Assembly (NCBI RefSeq): GCF_900116295.1
Contig: NZ_FPAF01000001.1
Location: 558,001-622,000 of the forward strand
Length of the DNA: 64,000 nt
DNA from: Bacillus sp. 103mf
Lineage (GTDB): Bacteria; Bacillota; Bacilli; Bacillales; Bacillaceae_G
Reading direction: 5' to 3'
Numbering within the stretch: the first letter of the stretch is position 1; every line of letters begins with the position of its first letter. Under the pieces are notes generated by a model that did no database searches, was not told where the DNA came from, and saw nothing but the letters and a program-made list of their open reading frames with translations. Shown one piece after another: positions 1-9,045 of this stretch. The position numbers were made by a program, and so were the translations under genes.

Positions 1-113
1 AACATATTATGAAAAAGCATATATGTTTCCTGAGCAGCTTCATCATATGGACGGGCTTCTGCAACAATTTTAATGGTTAACCAATTATATAGTGCATCTT
101 GCACAGAACGCAT
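1..113 (-). CDS. N-terminal part of an unidentified protein, cut by the window edge
   Basis: The reading frame starts at an ATG at 113 behind a GGGGGAAGG ribosome binding site and runs off the left edge with no stop. The visible protein begins MRSVQDALYNWLTIKIV and continues with a soluble, charged sequence. The start lies 15 bases after the ylaH stop on the same strand, so it is probably the last visible member of a typA-ylaH transcription unit. Only about 37 residues are visible; I do not recognise the family. Confidence 0.6.
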   Translation of the reverse strand, partial: MRSVQDALYNWLTIKIVAEARPYDEAAQETYMLFHNM

Positions 114-128
114 CTTTCCTTCCCCCTT

Positions 129-440
129 TTAGCCTGCCTTTGAATATTTTGCTTGCCGTAAACGTAATTTATATATACCCAGTATAATAATTGCTACAAC
201 AAGCCCTTCTCCTACAGGCAGGAAAACAGCAAAAAAGGTTAAAATAGTGCAACCAAGTATTAGTACAGTATAGATTACTACATTCTTTAACAAAGATAAC
301 TTTCTAGCAAACCCTAAATTATAAACAATAATACTAAATATAATAATCGTACCGTAAAGAAGCCACATTCCTAATTCAGGGTTCGTATCTACATTGTATA
401 ATTTCGCAAAAAATGACATTCTTTCTATCACTTCCGACAT
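129..440 (-). CDS. ylaH: YlaH-like membrane protein
   Basis: A 103-residue protein with three hydrophobic stretches (about residues 24-44, 50-72 and 74-90) and a basic C-terminus, as expected of a small inner-membrane protein. The position just downstream of typA matches B. subtilis ylaG(typA)-ylaH, and this synteny is the main reason for the name. The ATG at 440 has GGGGAG upstream. No enzymatic motif is visible and the function is unknown. A terminator hairpin separates it from typA, so it may have its own promoter or depend on read-through. Confidence 0.75.
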   Translation of the reverse strand: MSEVIERMSFFAKLYNVDTNPELGMWLLYGTIIIFSIIVYNLGFARKLSLLKNVVIYTVLILGCTILTFFAVFLPVGEGLVVAIIILGIYKLRLRQAKYSKAG

Positions 441-554
441 TTTCTGGCACTCCCCTTTTTCCCAATTATACTTTCTATTATGCTCTACTATAAGAGTAGC
501 GTGCTATATACACATTGTCTATAAAAAATTCCGAAAATTCAAACCCCAATAAAC

Positions 555-592
555 AAAAAAGAAACTACCTCAGATGAGGTAGCTTCTTTTTT
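555..592 (-). terminator. Intrinsic terminator after typA
   Basis: An inverted repeat of GAAACTACCTCA and TGAGGTAGCTTC with a very short loop is flanked by A-runs and T-runs on both sides, so it can act in both directions. It lies immediately after the typA stop codon on the minus strand. Confidence 0.85.
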
Positions 593-597
593 GTTTA

Positions 598-2439
598 TCA
601 CTCAGCGAATTTCTTTTTCTTTGCAGATCTTTCACGTTCGCTCTTATCAAGAATCTTTTTACGAAGACGAATTGATTCTGGTGTTACTTCACAGTATTCA
701 TCATCATTTAAGTATTCTAATGACTCTTCTAAAGTCATAATACGCGGTTTTTTCATCGTTGATGTTTGGTCTTTTGTTGCAGAACGAATGTTAGTTTGTT
801 GCTTCATTTTCACAACGTTAACTGTTAAATCATTTTCACGTGTATGTTCCCCAACAATCATACCTGCATATACTTCCGTACCTGGTTCAACGAAGATTAC
901 ACCACGGTCTTCAACTTGCATAATACCATACTGTGATGCTTTTCCTGTTTCAAGTGAAACTAGAACACCTTGACGACGTCCACCAACTTGACCTGCATGT
1001 ACTGGTTGATAGCTATCAAATGTATGGTTTAAAATACCGTAACCACGAGTTAAAGTTAAGAATTCAGTTGTGTAACCAATTAGTCCACGTGCTGGAACCA
1101 TAAATGTAAGACGAACTTGGCCGTTTCCGTTATTGACCATGTCTAACATTTCACCTTTACGTGCCCCCATTGATTCCATAATAGAACCAGTATATTCTTC
1201 TGGTACGTCAATTTGTACACGTTCTACCGGCTCACATCTTACGCCGTCAACCTCTTTAATGATTACTTCTGGTTTAGATACTTGTAATTCATATCCTTCA
1301 CGACGCATATTCTCAATCAAAATTGATAAATGTAACTCTCCACGTCCAGATACAATCCATGCATCCGGAGATTCTGTATTGTCTACACGTAAACTTACAT
1401 CCGTTTCTAGCTGTGAACGAAGACGCTCTTCGATTTTACGAGATGTAATATATTTACCTTCGCGACCTGCAAATGGGCTGTTATTTACAAGGAATGTCAT
1501 TTGTAGTGTTGGTTCATCAATACGTAATAATGGCAATGCCTCTTGATGTTCAACTGGACATACCGTTTCACCAACGTTAATGTCTTCCATACCAGAAACA
1601 GCTACTAGGTCTCCAGCTTTCGCTTCTTCAATTTCTTGACGTTTTAATCCGATATAACCAAATAATTTCGTTACACGGAATTGTTTTACACTTCCATCAA
1701 CTTTCATTAACGCAACTTGTTGCCCTACTTTCATTGTACCGCGGAATACACGTCCAACTCCGATACGACCAACATAATCATTGTAATCAAGAAGTGCTAC
1801 TTGGAATTGAAGTGGCTCTTCACTATTATCAACTGGTGCTGGAATATGTTCAATAACTGTGTCAAACAATGATTTCATATTCTCTTCTTGATTTGCTGGG
1901 TTTGAATCTAAGCTTGCTGTTCCGTTCATTGCTGATGCAAATACAACAGGGAATTCTAACTGATCTTCGTTTGCCCCAAGTTCGATGAATAAATCAACTA
2001 CTTCATCAACCACTTCATCTGGACGAGCAAAGTCACGGTCAATTTTATTCACAACAACGATTGGAGTTAAATTCTGCTCAAGTGCTTTCTTTAAAACAAA
2101 TCGTGTTTGTGGCATACAACCTTCATATGCATCAACAACAAGTAACACACCATCAACCATTTTCATAATACGCTCTACTTCACCACCGAAGTCAGCGTGT
2201 CCAGGTGTATCTAAAATATTAATTCGTTTATCTTCATAATGAATCGCTGTATTTTTTGCTAAAATAGTAATACCGCGTTCTCTTTCTAAATCATTCGAAT
2301 CCATCGCACGTTCTTCAACATGCTCATTTGCACGGAACGTCCCCGCTTGACGTAACAATTGGTCAACAAGTGTTGTTTTACCATGGTCAACGTGGGCGAT
2401 AATTGCTATATTTCGTAAATCTTCTCGTTTTTTCAACAT
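598..2439 (-). CDS. typA: Ribosome-associated GTPase TypA/BipA
   Basis: A translational GTPase of the BipA family, a ribosome-binding relative of elongation factor G involved in 50S assembly and stress or cold adaptation. The N-terminal G domain has the P-loop AHVDHGKTT (residues 15-23), DTPGHADF and NKID. EF-Tu domain 2, EF-G-like domains and the BipA-specific basic C-terminus ending in KKKKFAE follow. At about 613 residues it has the usual family length. An upstream in-frame TTG (2445) directly abuts the AGGAG; the ATG at 2439 has correct spacing and gives [13 protein letters not shown], so I chose it. Confidence 0.97.
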   Translation of the reverse strand: MLKKREDLRNIAIIAHVDHGKTTLVDQLLRQAGTFRANEHVEERAMDSNDLERERGITILAKNTAIHYEDKRINILDTPGHADFGGEVERIMKMVDGVLLVVDAYEGCMPQTRFVLKKALEQNLTPIVVVNKIDRDFARPDEVVDEVVDLFIELGANEDQLEFPVVFASAMNGTASLDSNPANQEENMKSLFDTVIEHIPAPVDNSEEPLQFQVALLDYNDYVGRIGVGRVFRGTMKVGQQVALMKVDGSVKQFRVTKLFGYIGLKRQEIEEAKAGDLVAVSGMEDINVGETVCPVEHQEALPLLRIDEPTLQMTFLVNNSPFAGREGKYITSRKIEERLRSQLETDVSLRVDNTESPDAWIVSGRGELHLSILIENMRREGYELQVSKPEVIIKEVDGVRCEPVERVQIDVPEEYTGSIMESMGARKGEMLDMVNNGNGQVRLTFMVPARGLIGYTTEFLTLTRGYGILNHTFDSYQPVHAGQVGGRRQGVLVSLETGKASQYGIMQVEDRGVIFVEPGTEVYAGMIVGEHTRENDLTVNVVKMKQQTNIRSATKDQTSTMKKPRIMTLEESLEYLNDDEYCEVTPESIRLRKKILDKSERERSAKKKKFAE

Positions 2440-2580
2440 GTCCAACTCCTAGTGTCTTTTTAATCCTTTTCTATTATAAGAGCGAAGGGGATACAATAGC
2501 AATCAAAATAAAATCAAGAATGAAAATATAGTTGTATTCTCACTTTTGTGAAAGTACAATAAAACTGGAGGGTGAAATAC

Positions 2581-2760
2581 ATGGAACAGATTCAGTATCG
2601 TTTTTTATTAACAGCTATCATTGGCGTTATTTTTATGATTGGTATTGGAATTATGATCGCTGAGAATAGCCCAATCGGTGTTATTATTTGTATTGTCGGT
2701 ACGATTTTTACAATCGGATACGGATTTATGACAAAGAGAAAAATGCGTAAACTACAATAA
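2581..2760 (+). CDS. ylaF: Small membrane protein YlaF (DUF5325-like)
   Basis: A 59-residue protein of two hydrophobic helices (about residues 8-27 and 32-51) joined by a short turn, with a basic tail TKRKMRKLQ, suggesting a cytoplasmic C-terminus. GGAGG lies nine bases before the ATG at 2581; a GTG three codons upstream overlaps that site and is unlikely. Its position divergent from typA matches B. subtilis ylaF next to ylaG. It is conserved in Bacillus and of unknown function. Confidence 0.75.
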   Translation: MEQIQYRFLLTAIIGVIFMIGIGIMIAENSPIGVIICIVGTIFTIGYGFMTKRKMRKLQ

Positions 2761-2764
2761 CAGC

Positions 2765-2803
2765 AAAAAGTAAGAAGCGATTTTCTATGCCTCTTACTTT
2801 TTT
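2765..2803. terminator. Bidirectional terminator between ylaF and yktC
   Basis: AAAAAGTAAGA pairs with CTCTTACTTTTTT across a loop of about 15 bases, with T-runs available on both strands. It lies between two convergent genes. Confidence 0.75.
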
Positions 2804-2827
2804 GTTTATTCTATGAATTTTATACAC

Positions 2828-3616
2828 CTACTGTACATATTGTAGCATCTCTTCATACACACCTGGTCTTGCAACGAGAACACTGCTCTTCTCAATAATT
2901 CGAAGCGGCTCTCCAGTAAAAGTCGTTACTTTTCCTCCAACCTCTTCTACAATAATCTTCCCTCCGCCAAAATCCCATGGAGACAAGCGGGGCGTCACAT
3001 ACGCATCTAATCGTCCTGTTGCTACATATACCATTTCAAGTGCTGCACATCCATACGAACGTGTGCCTCTTGCTCTTTTTACAAGTTGTGCCATTTTCCT
3101 CATATCAAGACGAGGATTATCAGTAAGCCACGTAGCATTTACAGCAATAACTCCTGAAGACACTTCACTCGGCTGTAATGATGGAATTTTTTTATCATTA
3201 CAAAATGCTCCGACACCCTTTTTCGCATGATATAACTCACCATGAACTGGGTCATACACGAGACCAATTTTCCCAATACCATTCTCATATATGCCAATTG
3301 AAATTGCAAAATTTCGCTTTTGATGAACAAAATTCATCGTGCCGTCAATCGGATCAATTAACCACAAAACCCCATCCGTTGAAGCTAACTCATCCCCATA
3401 TCCTTCTTCTCCGAGAATATAGTGTTTAGGAAATTTCTCTTTAATTTTCCCGATAAAAAACTGTTCAATTTCCCGATCCATATTTGTTACTAAATCAGAG
3501 GCATTTGACTTCGTTTCAATAATAAGAGACTGCTTCATTGATGAAACAAGCTGCTGCCCCGCTTCTTTTATCCATTGTTTTGCGTATACATCAATTTCTT
3601 CCCATACCTCTTGCAT
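2828..3616 (-). CDS. yktC: Inositol-1-monophosphatase family protein (YktC)
   Basis: A Mg2+-dependent sugar phosphatase of the IMPase/SuhB superfamily; 262 residues is normal. The two metal-site motifs are present: GEEG at 69-72 and WLIDPIDGTMNF at 85-96. The C-terminal motif SPWDFGGG at 212-219 supplies the third metal Asp (D215). It probably hydrolyses myo-inositol-1-phosphate or related phosphates such as NADP or glycerol-2-phosphate; the substrate cannot be read from sequence. The start ATG at 3616 follows GGAGTG. It corresponds to B. subtilis YktC by motif and neighbourhood. Confidence 0.92.
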   Translation of the reverse strand: MQEVWEEIDVYAKQWIKEAGQQLVSSMKQSLIIETKSNASDLVTNMDREIEQFFIGKIKEKFPKHYILGEEGYGDELASTDGVLWLIDPIDGTMNFVHQKRNFAISIGIYENGIGKIGLVYDPVHGELYHAKKGVGAFCNDKKIPSLQPSEVSSGVIAVNATWLTDNPRLDMRKMAQLVKRARGTRSYGCAALEMVYVATGRLDAYVTPRLSPWDFGGGKIIVEEVGGKVTTFTGEPLRIIEKSSVLVARPGVYEEMLQYVQ

Positions 3617-3647
3617 GTTTAAACACTCCGATCTGTACAGTTCACAG

Positions 3648-3673
3648 AAAAAACGAACCCTTTATAAGGTTCG
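3648..3673 (-). terminator. Terminator after the 62-aa gene at 3705-3893
   Basis: On the minus strand CGAACC pairs with GGTTCG across an eight-base AT-rich loop and is followed directly by a run of six T. It separates the small upstream gene from yktC. Confidence 0.75.
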
Positions 3674-3704
3674 CACCAACTAATTTTTTATACATACACT
3701 ATTA

Positions 3705-3893
3705 TTACGCCTCTAACCGAATCATTTCAAGTCTTAACACTTCTAATTTTTTCATACACTCTTCTTTTTTCATGTTGTCATTTTCCATCATTGCATCATA
3801 TAGCGTCGCTAATTCATAATCTAATTCTAAACGTAACACCGGAATTCTCTTCTCCGCATCTGTTCTTTTTAATGCGTTAATTACCTGTCTCAT
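3705..3893 (-). CDS. Conserved small helical protein, YkzI-like
   Basis: A 62-residue, highly charged, probably all-helical protein beginning MRQVINALKRTDAEKR, without membrane segments or metal motifs. GGGAGGAGG precedes the ATG at 3893, and the gene has its own terminator, so it is very likely translated. Its place between the yktB and yktC homologues suggests equivalence to B. subtilis ykzI, a protein of unknown role; the assignment rests on position and size only. Confidence 0.7.
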   Translation of the reverse strand: MRQVINALKRTDAEKRIPVLRLELDYELATLYDAMMENDNMKKEECMKKLEVLRLEMIRLEA

Positions 3894-4103
3894 ATTCGTT
3901 TGCCTCCTCCCAATATTCGTTTGCCCTCGGCCTTAAATTTACTCAATTTTCTGATTTTTTTTGTTTTATACTATATTATGTGGGATAAATCATCTATGCA
4001 ACTAATTTGCATTTTTATCTAAAAATTTTTTATAAGCGTCTTTTTTTATGAATTTTACAAGCTATGTTAGAATAAAAACAAACTAGGAGTTGGAGGAACA
4101 ACC

Positions 4104-4730
4104 ATGACATCAATAACTTTCAAAGAAAAGGACTTTACTGTGTTCTCTGTAGATGGTCTAGAAGAACGGATGGCTGCAATTAAAACGAACATTCATCCGA
4201 AGTTAGAAGCTCTCGGCGAACAAATTTCTCATTTCTTAACAAATGAAACTGGTGAACCTTTTTTCTATCATGTAGCGAAACATGCACGTCGTAAAGTCAA
4301 TCCACCAAACGATACTTGGGTTGCATTTTCAACAAATAAACGCGGATATAAAATGCTACCACATTTTCAAATTGGACTATGGGGGTCACATGCTTTTATA
4401 TACTTTGGTTTAATTTATGAATGCCCACAAAAAATGGAAGCGGCTCATGCCTTTTTAAAACATTTAAATGATTTAAAAACAAATCTACCAAATGATTTCG
4501 TTTGGTCCATTGACCATACTAAGCCTGATGTAAAATTACATAATACTCTTCAATTAGAAGAGCTACAAGAAATGATTGAGCGGTTAGGCACTGTTAAAAA
4601 AGCAGAATTATTAGTAGGAATTCATATTTCTCCAGAAGAATTTGTAAATCTTACTGATGAACAGTTCATCCAAAAAATTGAAGCAACGATGCACTCACTC
4701 CTTCCTTTATATAAAATTTGTAATCGATAA
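4104..4730 (+). CDS. yktB: YktB, UPF0637 family protein
   Basis: A 208-residue soluble protein beginning [23 protein letters not shown], the hallmark N-terminus of the UPF0637/YktB family, with the conserved basic segment [20 protein letters not shown] near residues 53-72 and a glycine-containing core around residues 90-105. No catalytic role is established for the family. GGAGTTGGAGG lies before the ATG at 4104, and a strong terminator follows the stop, so it is monocistronic. Confidence 0.9.
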   Translation: MTSITFKEKDFTVFSVDGLEERMAAIKTNIHPKLEALGEQISHFLTNETGEPFFYHVAKHARRKVNPPNDTWVAFSTNKRGYKMLPHFQIGLWGSHAFIYFGLIYECPQKMEAAHAFLKHLNDLKTNLPNDFVWSIDHTKPDVKLHNTLQLEELQEMIERLGTVKKAELLVGIHISPEEFVNLTDEQFIQKIEATMHSLLPLYKICNR

Positions 4731-4733
4731 AGC

Positions 4734-4765
4734 AAAACGGACAATACATGTATTGTCCGTTTTTA
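4734..4765 (+). terminator. Terminator after yktB
   Basis: AAACGGACAATA and TATTGTCCGTTT form a stem of at least 12 bp around CATG, followed by TTTT. Confidence 0.85.
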
Positions 4766-4812
4766 GTTGTTATCCCATTATAACACTTCATTTTTTATTT
4801 TTCAAAAAATTT

Positions 4813-5082
4813 TTACATTTTAACAGTATCTTCTTCTTGTAAATTTTTCGCCTTTTGAATTGTACGATAAATGGAATAACCACTCACTTCTTGGAATTCT
4901 TTGTCGATTTTCTTTTCTTCTGCTTTTCCTGGCACAATTTCTTTAAAATGACGATACAAACTCATCAGATTTTCTCTTTTCAGCCCTTTTTCATAAGCTT
5001 GTTCAATCGCTTCATAAAATTTAATTACTGCAACCATTTCTTCTGTTGACCAATCATAATTAATTGGATATTGATATTCCAT
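4813..5082 (-). CDS. yktA: YktA, UPF0223 family protein
   Basis: An 89-residue helical protein beginning [20 protein letters not shown], diagnostic for UPF0223. The motif [14 protein letters not shown] near the C-terminus is also typical. The family is confined to Firmicutes and has no assigned function. It is convergent with yktB, as adjacent genes in the ykt region. The start ATG at 5082 follows GAGGTG. Confidence 0.88.
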   Translation of the reverse strand: MEYQYPINYDWSTEEMVAVIKFYEAIEQAYEKGLKRENLMSLYRHFKEIVPGKAEEKKIDKEFQEVSGYSIYRTIQKAKNLQEEDTVKM

Positions 5083-5140
5083 AATAACACCTCATCTATT
5101 CCAGTTCACTCTAATTTGTTCTCCTTCATTATCATACGCG

Positions 5141-5275
5141 AGATAAAGTGAAACTTCCACCCGTATGCTTAGTCACTAATCGTTTTCTTTACCGATCCAA
5201 AATCTTACCAATAATATTTTGGATCGGTAAAGATATCATCCGTTAATCAGGATGTCTTCCACTCTTCCCGTCACT
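5141..5275 (+). repeat. Degenerate intergenic repeat (GTGAAACTTCC family) with a 17-bp hairpin
   Basis: The segment begins GATAAAGTGAAACTTCCACCC, a start shared by several intergenic segments in this window, and contains a perfect 17-bp inverted repeat (5187-5203 with 5216-5232; arm CTTTACCGATCCAAAAT) around a 12-base loop. No T-run follows, so it is not a simple terminator. The remainder of 5083-5598 is AT-rich with no gene. Confidence 0.5.
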
Positions 5276-5607
5276 TTTCTTAATCATATTTTGTTCGTTG
5301 ATACTCTATCTCTAAATCCAGCTATTAAACATTTCCTACATAAATTCCTTTTCATAATAACCATTCTTTATTTTATACTACTTTTTATTTTTTACGTATG
5401 ATTCCTTCTGCATAAAAAAAAACGATAATTACCATTATTATTTTTCTATACATCTTCTTCTATAGGTGATATAATGCTTTTGTTTTATAGAACATAAAGG
5501 GATACTTCAAATAGTAGTGAGAATTTCTCTTCTGCTATTGATTAGTGTAACAGAATAAACATAAAACAAAATTAATAAATATTAACTAAAAAGAAGGGGT
5601 GTATAGA

Positions 5608-7083
5608 TTGTCCCAATACGAAACACCATTGTTTACTGCTTTAAAAGAGCACAGCAAGCGAAATCCAGTCCAATTTCATATCCCAGGTCATAAAAAAGGA
5701 CAAGGAATGGATCCTGAATTCCGCGAATTTATTGGGCATAATGCATTATCAATTGATTTAATTAATATTGCACCGCTCGATGATTTACATCATCCAAAAG
5801 GTATGATTAAGCAAGCGCAAGATTTAGCAGCCAAAGCTTTCGACGCTGATCATACATTTTTTTCTGTCCAAGGAACCAGCGGAGCAATTATGACAATGGT
5901 GATGAGCGTTTGTGGTCCTGGAGATAAAATTCTTGTACCGCGTAATGTTCATAAATCTGTTATGTCAGCGATTATTTTCTCAGGCGCAAAACCAATTTTT
6001 ATTCATCCAGAAATTGATTCAACATTAGGAATTTCACACGGAATTACAATTCCTTCTGTAAAAAAAGCGCTTGAAGAACATCCAGATGCAAAAGGACTCC
6101 TTGTTATTAATCCAACATATTTTGGTTTTGCAGCTGACTTAGAGCAAATTGTAAAGTTAGTACATTCATACAATATACCGGTACTAGTGGATGAAGCCCA
6201 TGGTGTTCATATTCATTTTCATGACGAAATGCCAAAGTCAGCGATGCAGGCTGGTGCCGATATGGCTGCAACAAGTGTTCACAAACTAGGTGGCTCATTA
6301 ACACAAAGCTCTATTTTGAATGTAAAAGAAGGGCTTGTAAACGTAAAACATGTTCAATCGATTATTAGTATGCTTACAACAACTTCAACGTCTTATATTT
6401 TATTAGCTTCACTTGACGTTGCAAGAAAGCGTCTTGCAACAGAAGGACGAGAACTTATTACGAAAACGATTCAATTAGCAGAAGATGTTCGAAAGCAAGT
6501 AAATGAGATTGAACACCTCTATTGTCCTGGTAAAGAGCTGCTAGGAACAGATGCAACTTTTGGTTATGATCCAACAAAGCTCATTATTTCTGTAAAAGAA
6601 TTAGGAATTACAGGACATGATGCAGAGTTATGGTTAAGACAGCATTATAATATAGAGGTTGAGCTTTCCGATTTATATAACATTCTTTGCCTTGTTACAC
6701 TTGGAGATACGGAAGAAGAAACAAATTTACTAGTGCACGCTCTGCATGATTTATCAGCTACCTTTAAACATCGAGCAGAAAAAGGTGTTCAAGTACAAGT
6801 GGATATTCCGGAAATCCCTGTACTTGCGCTATCTCCACGCGATGCCTTTTATTCTGAAACAGAGGTTGTTCCTTTTGCAGAAGCTGCTGGCCGCATTATA
6901 GCAGATTTCGTTATGGTCTATCCACCAGGTATTCCAATTTTTACTCCTGGTGAAATTATTACAAAAGAAAATTTAGACTATATTCAAAAGAATTTAGAAG
7001 CAGGATTACCAGTACAAGGTCCTGAAGACATGACATTACAAACTTTACGTGTCATTAAAGAATATAAAGCAATTAGCAAATAA
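5608..7083 (+). CDS. speA: Arginine decarboxylase SpeA (PLP-dependent)
   Basis: Biosynthetic arginine decarboxylase making agmatine for polyamine synthesis, of the bacterial Orn/Lys/Arg decarboxylase fold. HIPGHKKG (24-31) and FFSVQGTSGA mark the N-terminal region; DEAHG (195-199) and SVHKLGGSLTQSS hold the PLP site with Schiff-base Lys226. The large domain is followed by the smaller C-terminal domain with FVMVYPPGIPIFTPGE. It closely follows B. subtilis SpeA in length. A GTG at 5599 overlaps the ribosome binding site AGAAGGGGTG, so the TTG at 5608 (protein MSQYETPLFT) is the better start. It has its own terminator. Confidence 0.95.
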   Translation: MSQYETPLFTALKEHSKRNPVQFHIPGHKKGQGMDPEFREFIGHNALSIDLINIAPLDDLHHPKGMIKQAQDLAAKAFDADHTFFSVQGTSGAIMTMVMSVCGPGDKILVPRNVHKSVMSAIIFSGAKPIFIHPEIDSTLGISHGITIPSVKKALEEHPDAKGLLVINPTYFGFAADLEQIVKLVHSYNIPVLVDEAHGVHIHFHDEMPKSAMQAGADMAATSVHKLGGSLTQSSILNVKEGLVNVKHVQSIISMLTTTSTSYILLASLDVARKRLATEGRELITKTIQLAEDVRKQVNEIEHLYCPGKELLGTDATFGYDPTKLIISVKELGITGHDAELWLRQHYNIEVELSDLYNILCLVTLGDTEEETNLLVHALHDLSATFKHRAEKGVQVQVDIPEIPVLALSPRDAFYSETEVVPFAEAAGRIIADFVMVYPPGIPIFTPGEIITKENLDYIQKNLEAGLPVQGPEDMTLQTLRVIKEYKAISK

Positions 7084-7090
7084 CTTCCTT

Positions 7091-7121
7091 CCCACCTCAT
7101 ATCATTGAGGTGGGATTTTTT
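7091..7121 (+). terminator. Terminator after speA
   Basis: CCCACCTCA pairs perfectly with TGAGGTGGG across a six-base loop and is followed by ATTTTTTC. Confidence 0.92.
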
Positions 7122-7190
7122 CATTCTTTCCCTCTTCTAGCCTTCATATTATTTTTCCTATGCACCCTTTATTCGCCTATTCATACGATA

Positions 7191-7392
7191 TAATGTGAAA
7201 CTTCCATCAGGCAGAATCCTTCCCAATTGGGCTCTTACGAATCGCGTTCTCTCCTTGCTATCATAAAAAGCTACTATCCATTAGTGTATGGCCCCATTAG
7301 TAGGTGAGAATCAATTAGATACAGCTCAGCAGTATTTTTCTTAATTTCCTCTAAAATTTAAGCTGAGAGCCTCACCGCCCTTTAATTCAAAA
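7191..7392 (+). repeat. Intergenic repeat, GTGAAACTTCC family, diverged copy
   Basis: It starts ATAATGTGAAACTTCCATC and then has short self-complementary blocks, such as AGCTGAG around 7370 matching CTCAGC at 7327, without an open frame. It fills the space between speA and tgl. It resembles the copies near 16.4, 28.2 and 42.1 kb, mainly at the left end. Confidence 0.45.
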
Positions 7393-7424
7393 TCAAAAGA
7401 ATGTAAACATATAGGTGGGATTTT

Positions 7425-8255
7425 ATGATTGTAATTGGCCGTTCCATTGTACACCCATATATAAAAAACGAAAATGAACCTTTCTTTTCGGAAAAACAAC
7501 AAATTTTAGAAATTATGACCGGAAACCAAGAAGTATATAACTTCCAATCATTACAAGAATTAAGGTTCGATATAAATATCCGTGTTCATATTATTACTTC
7601 CGCTTTAGAATTATTCCATAGCGGATTACAATTTCGTACCTTTAAGCAATCTTACTGTAACCCTGAATTTTGGGAAAGAACTCATTTAGGTGGCTTTCAA
7701 CTTCGCCCTAATGTGTTACCCTCTTTTGCTATTCGTGATATTTTTCTAAACGGCAAAAAATATGGAACAGAATGTGCAACTGCAATGATTATTCTCTTCT
7801 ATAAATCACTGTTAGCATTATATGACGAAAAAACGTTTAATCGTTTATTTGCAAATCTTCACTTATATACATGGGACTATGATAAGGATTTGAAACTAAT
7901 TACAAAAACAGGAGGAGAAGTTGTTCCTGGTGACCTTGTTTATTTTAAAAACCCACAAGTAAACCCAGCAACAATTGAATGGCAAGGAGAAAATGCAATT
8001 TACTTAGGAAATTTCTTCTTTTATGGGCATGGTGTCGGTGTAAAAACTGAAAATCAAATTATTGATGTACTCAATCAACGCCGTATTCCTTTCGCTTTTT
8101 TATCAGCATATTTAACAGATTTTCTAACACGTATAGATAGTCGTATGATGAGTCAATTTTCCTCTACAAAGAAAATGCAAACAGAAATCGACCTCATTCC
8201 CATTCGAGATGATGCAATTATTGCAACGATTGGTCACACAACTTCAATTCACTAA
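7425..8255 (+). CDS. tgl: Spore coat protein-glutamine gamma-glutamyltransferase
   Basis: Bacillus spore transglutaminase, which cross-links coat proteins through epsilon-(gamma-glutamyl)lysine bonds in the mother cell. The 276-residue length, the start [13 protein letters not shown] and the motif YGTECATAM with the likely catalytic Cys117 match the Tgl family (Cys116 in B. subtilis). The HGVG segment lies near residue 203. GGTGGG precedes the ATG at 7425. It is expected to be under a late mother-cell sigma factor, but I could not identify that promoter confidently. Confidence 0.93.
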   Translation: MIVIGRSIVHPYIKNENEPFFSEKQQILEIMTGNQEVYNFQSLQELRFDINIRVHIITSALELFHSGLQFRTFKQSYCNPEFWERTHLGGFQLRPNVLPSFAIRDIFLNGKKYGTECATAMIILFYKSLLALYDEKTFNRLFANLHLYTWDYDKDLKLITKTGGEVVPGDLVYFKNPQVNPATIEWQGENAIYLGNFFFYGHGVGVKTENQIIDVLNQRRIPFAFLSAYLTDFLTRIDSRMMSQFSSTKKMQTEIDLIPIRDDAIIATIGHTTSIH

Positions 8256-8282
8256 AAAACGCCTGCATATACAGGCGTTTCC
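8253..8282. terminator. Bidirectional terminator shared by tgl and the SR1P gene
   Basis: AAAAAACGCCTG and CAGGCGTTT surround CATATA. The minus strand reads CGCCTG, loop, CAGGCG followed by TTTTTT, so it is strongest for the SR1-type transcript that ends here. Confidence 0.85.
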
Positions 8283-8286
8283 TTAT

Positions 8287-8418
8287 TTATTGGGCTTTAG
8301 TATGCTCTTTATGCTCACACTCACATTTAGAAGCGCATTTTCCGTATAATACTGTTACTTTTTCATCCTCAAAATGCGCAATTGTGTTCTCACAAATTTG
8401 ACATACGATAGTTCCCAT
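8287..8418 (-). CDS. SR1P-type peptide, on a probable SR1 dual-function RNA
   Basis: A 43-residue ORF starting MGTIVCQICENTIAHFEDEK, with CxxC at 6-9 and a Cys/His-rich tail (KCASKCECEHKEHTK). This closely resembles SR1P, the peptide encoded by the B. subtilis small RNA SR1, which binds GapA and promotes its association with RNase J1, while the RNA itself base-pairs with ahrC mRNA. In B. subtilis SR1 lies between pdhD and speA; here the gene is between tgl and pdhD, two genes from speA. AGGGGGAAT precedes the ATG at 8418, a promoter lies at 8484-8512 and a terminator follows at once. Confidence 0.8.
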   Translation of the reverse strand: MGTIVCQICENTIAHFEDEKVTVLYGKCASKCECEHKEHTKAQ

Positions 8419-8483
8419 TTTTAAATTCCCCCTAATATTGTAATTCCTAAGAATTTTTTGTAACCGCTTAACTTTCTGTCTTT

Positions 8484-8512
8484 ATTTTAATATGTTATAC
8501 TTTTTTCGTCAA
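8484..8512 (-). promoter_or_regulatory. Sigma-A type promoter for the SR1-like RNA
   Basis: On the minus strand TTGACG (8507-8512) and TAAAAT (8484-8489) are separated by exactly 17 bases. Transcription to the terminator at 8253-8282 would give an RNA of about 215-225 nt, close to the 205 nt of B. subtilis SR1. Confidence 0.65.
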
Positions 8513-8617
8513 TAGTTTTTAATTGTGACATATTAATTATTTTTAAAATCCATTAGTATGAAACATTTATAAATAATAAGCAGCCGTATATTTATTATTA
8601 CGACTGCTTTTAAACAA

Positions 8618-8914
8618 TTATTCCTCATATTCAGCATGCACGGAAGTAGGTGGCAATAGAAATTTAAAAAACTGCGCAAGATCTGTTGCTTCTTCACTCG
8701 TTTTTAGTTTAAAGACATCTTGTAAATGGTGCACATTTTCAATATCATCCTGTCCAAGGAGAGTTGCTCGACCAGTTTGCATACAAACAACAAGAGGTTT
8801 ACCAAAAAACATAGTTGTGTACACCACACCAAAATCATACCGTGTCTCATTTGTCATAAAACCAAGAAAGCGGACTTTTGCTTTTTCATGTTCATCATAT
8901 AATTTTTCAAACAT
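8618..8914 (-). CDS. DUF3055-like conserved protein
   Basis: A 98-residue soluble protein beginning MFEKLYDEHEKAKVRFLGFM, with a central segment of alternating hydrophobic residues (YDFGVVYTTMFFGKPLVVCM) suggesting beta strands. From memory this resembles DUF3055, a Bacillaceae family without known function. The ATG at 8914 follows AAAGGAGAGG. It is divergent from the DUF1885-like gene, with about 130 bases between the two starts. Confidence 0.7.
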   Translation of the reverse strand: MFEKLYDEHEKAKVRFLGFMTNETRYDFGVVYTTMFFGKPLVVCMQTGRATLLGQDDIENVHHLQDVFKLKTSEEATDLAQFFKFLLPPTSVHAEYEE

Positions 8915-9045
8915 TGTCCCTCTCCTTTCTTCTTGATTTATCCATATTGTACATATTAAACAAAAAAAGTCGGATTCCTTTTAATTGTCAAAAAATTTAC
9001 AACGATGTTAAAATAGTAATATATTATGCCCTTAGGAGGTTTATT

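Noticed and set aside
1133-2239. Plus-strand ORFs opposite typA (for example 137 residues at 1133-1546)
   Set aside because: Antisense shadows of a highly conserved GTPase with no start signals.
8878-9045. N-terminal extension of the DUF1885-like gene
   Set aside because: Covers the divergent promoter region; the ATG at 9046 has AGGAGG and matches the expected protein start.
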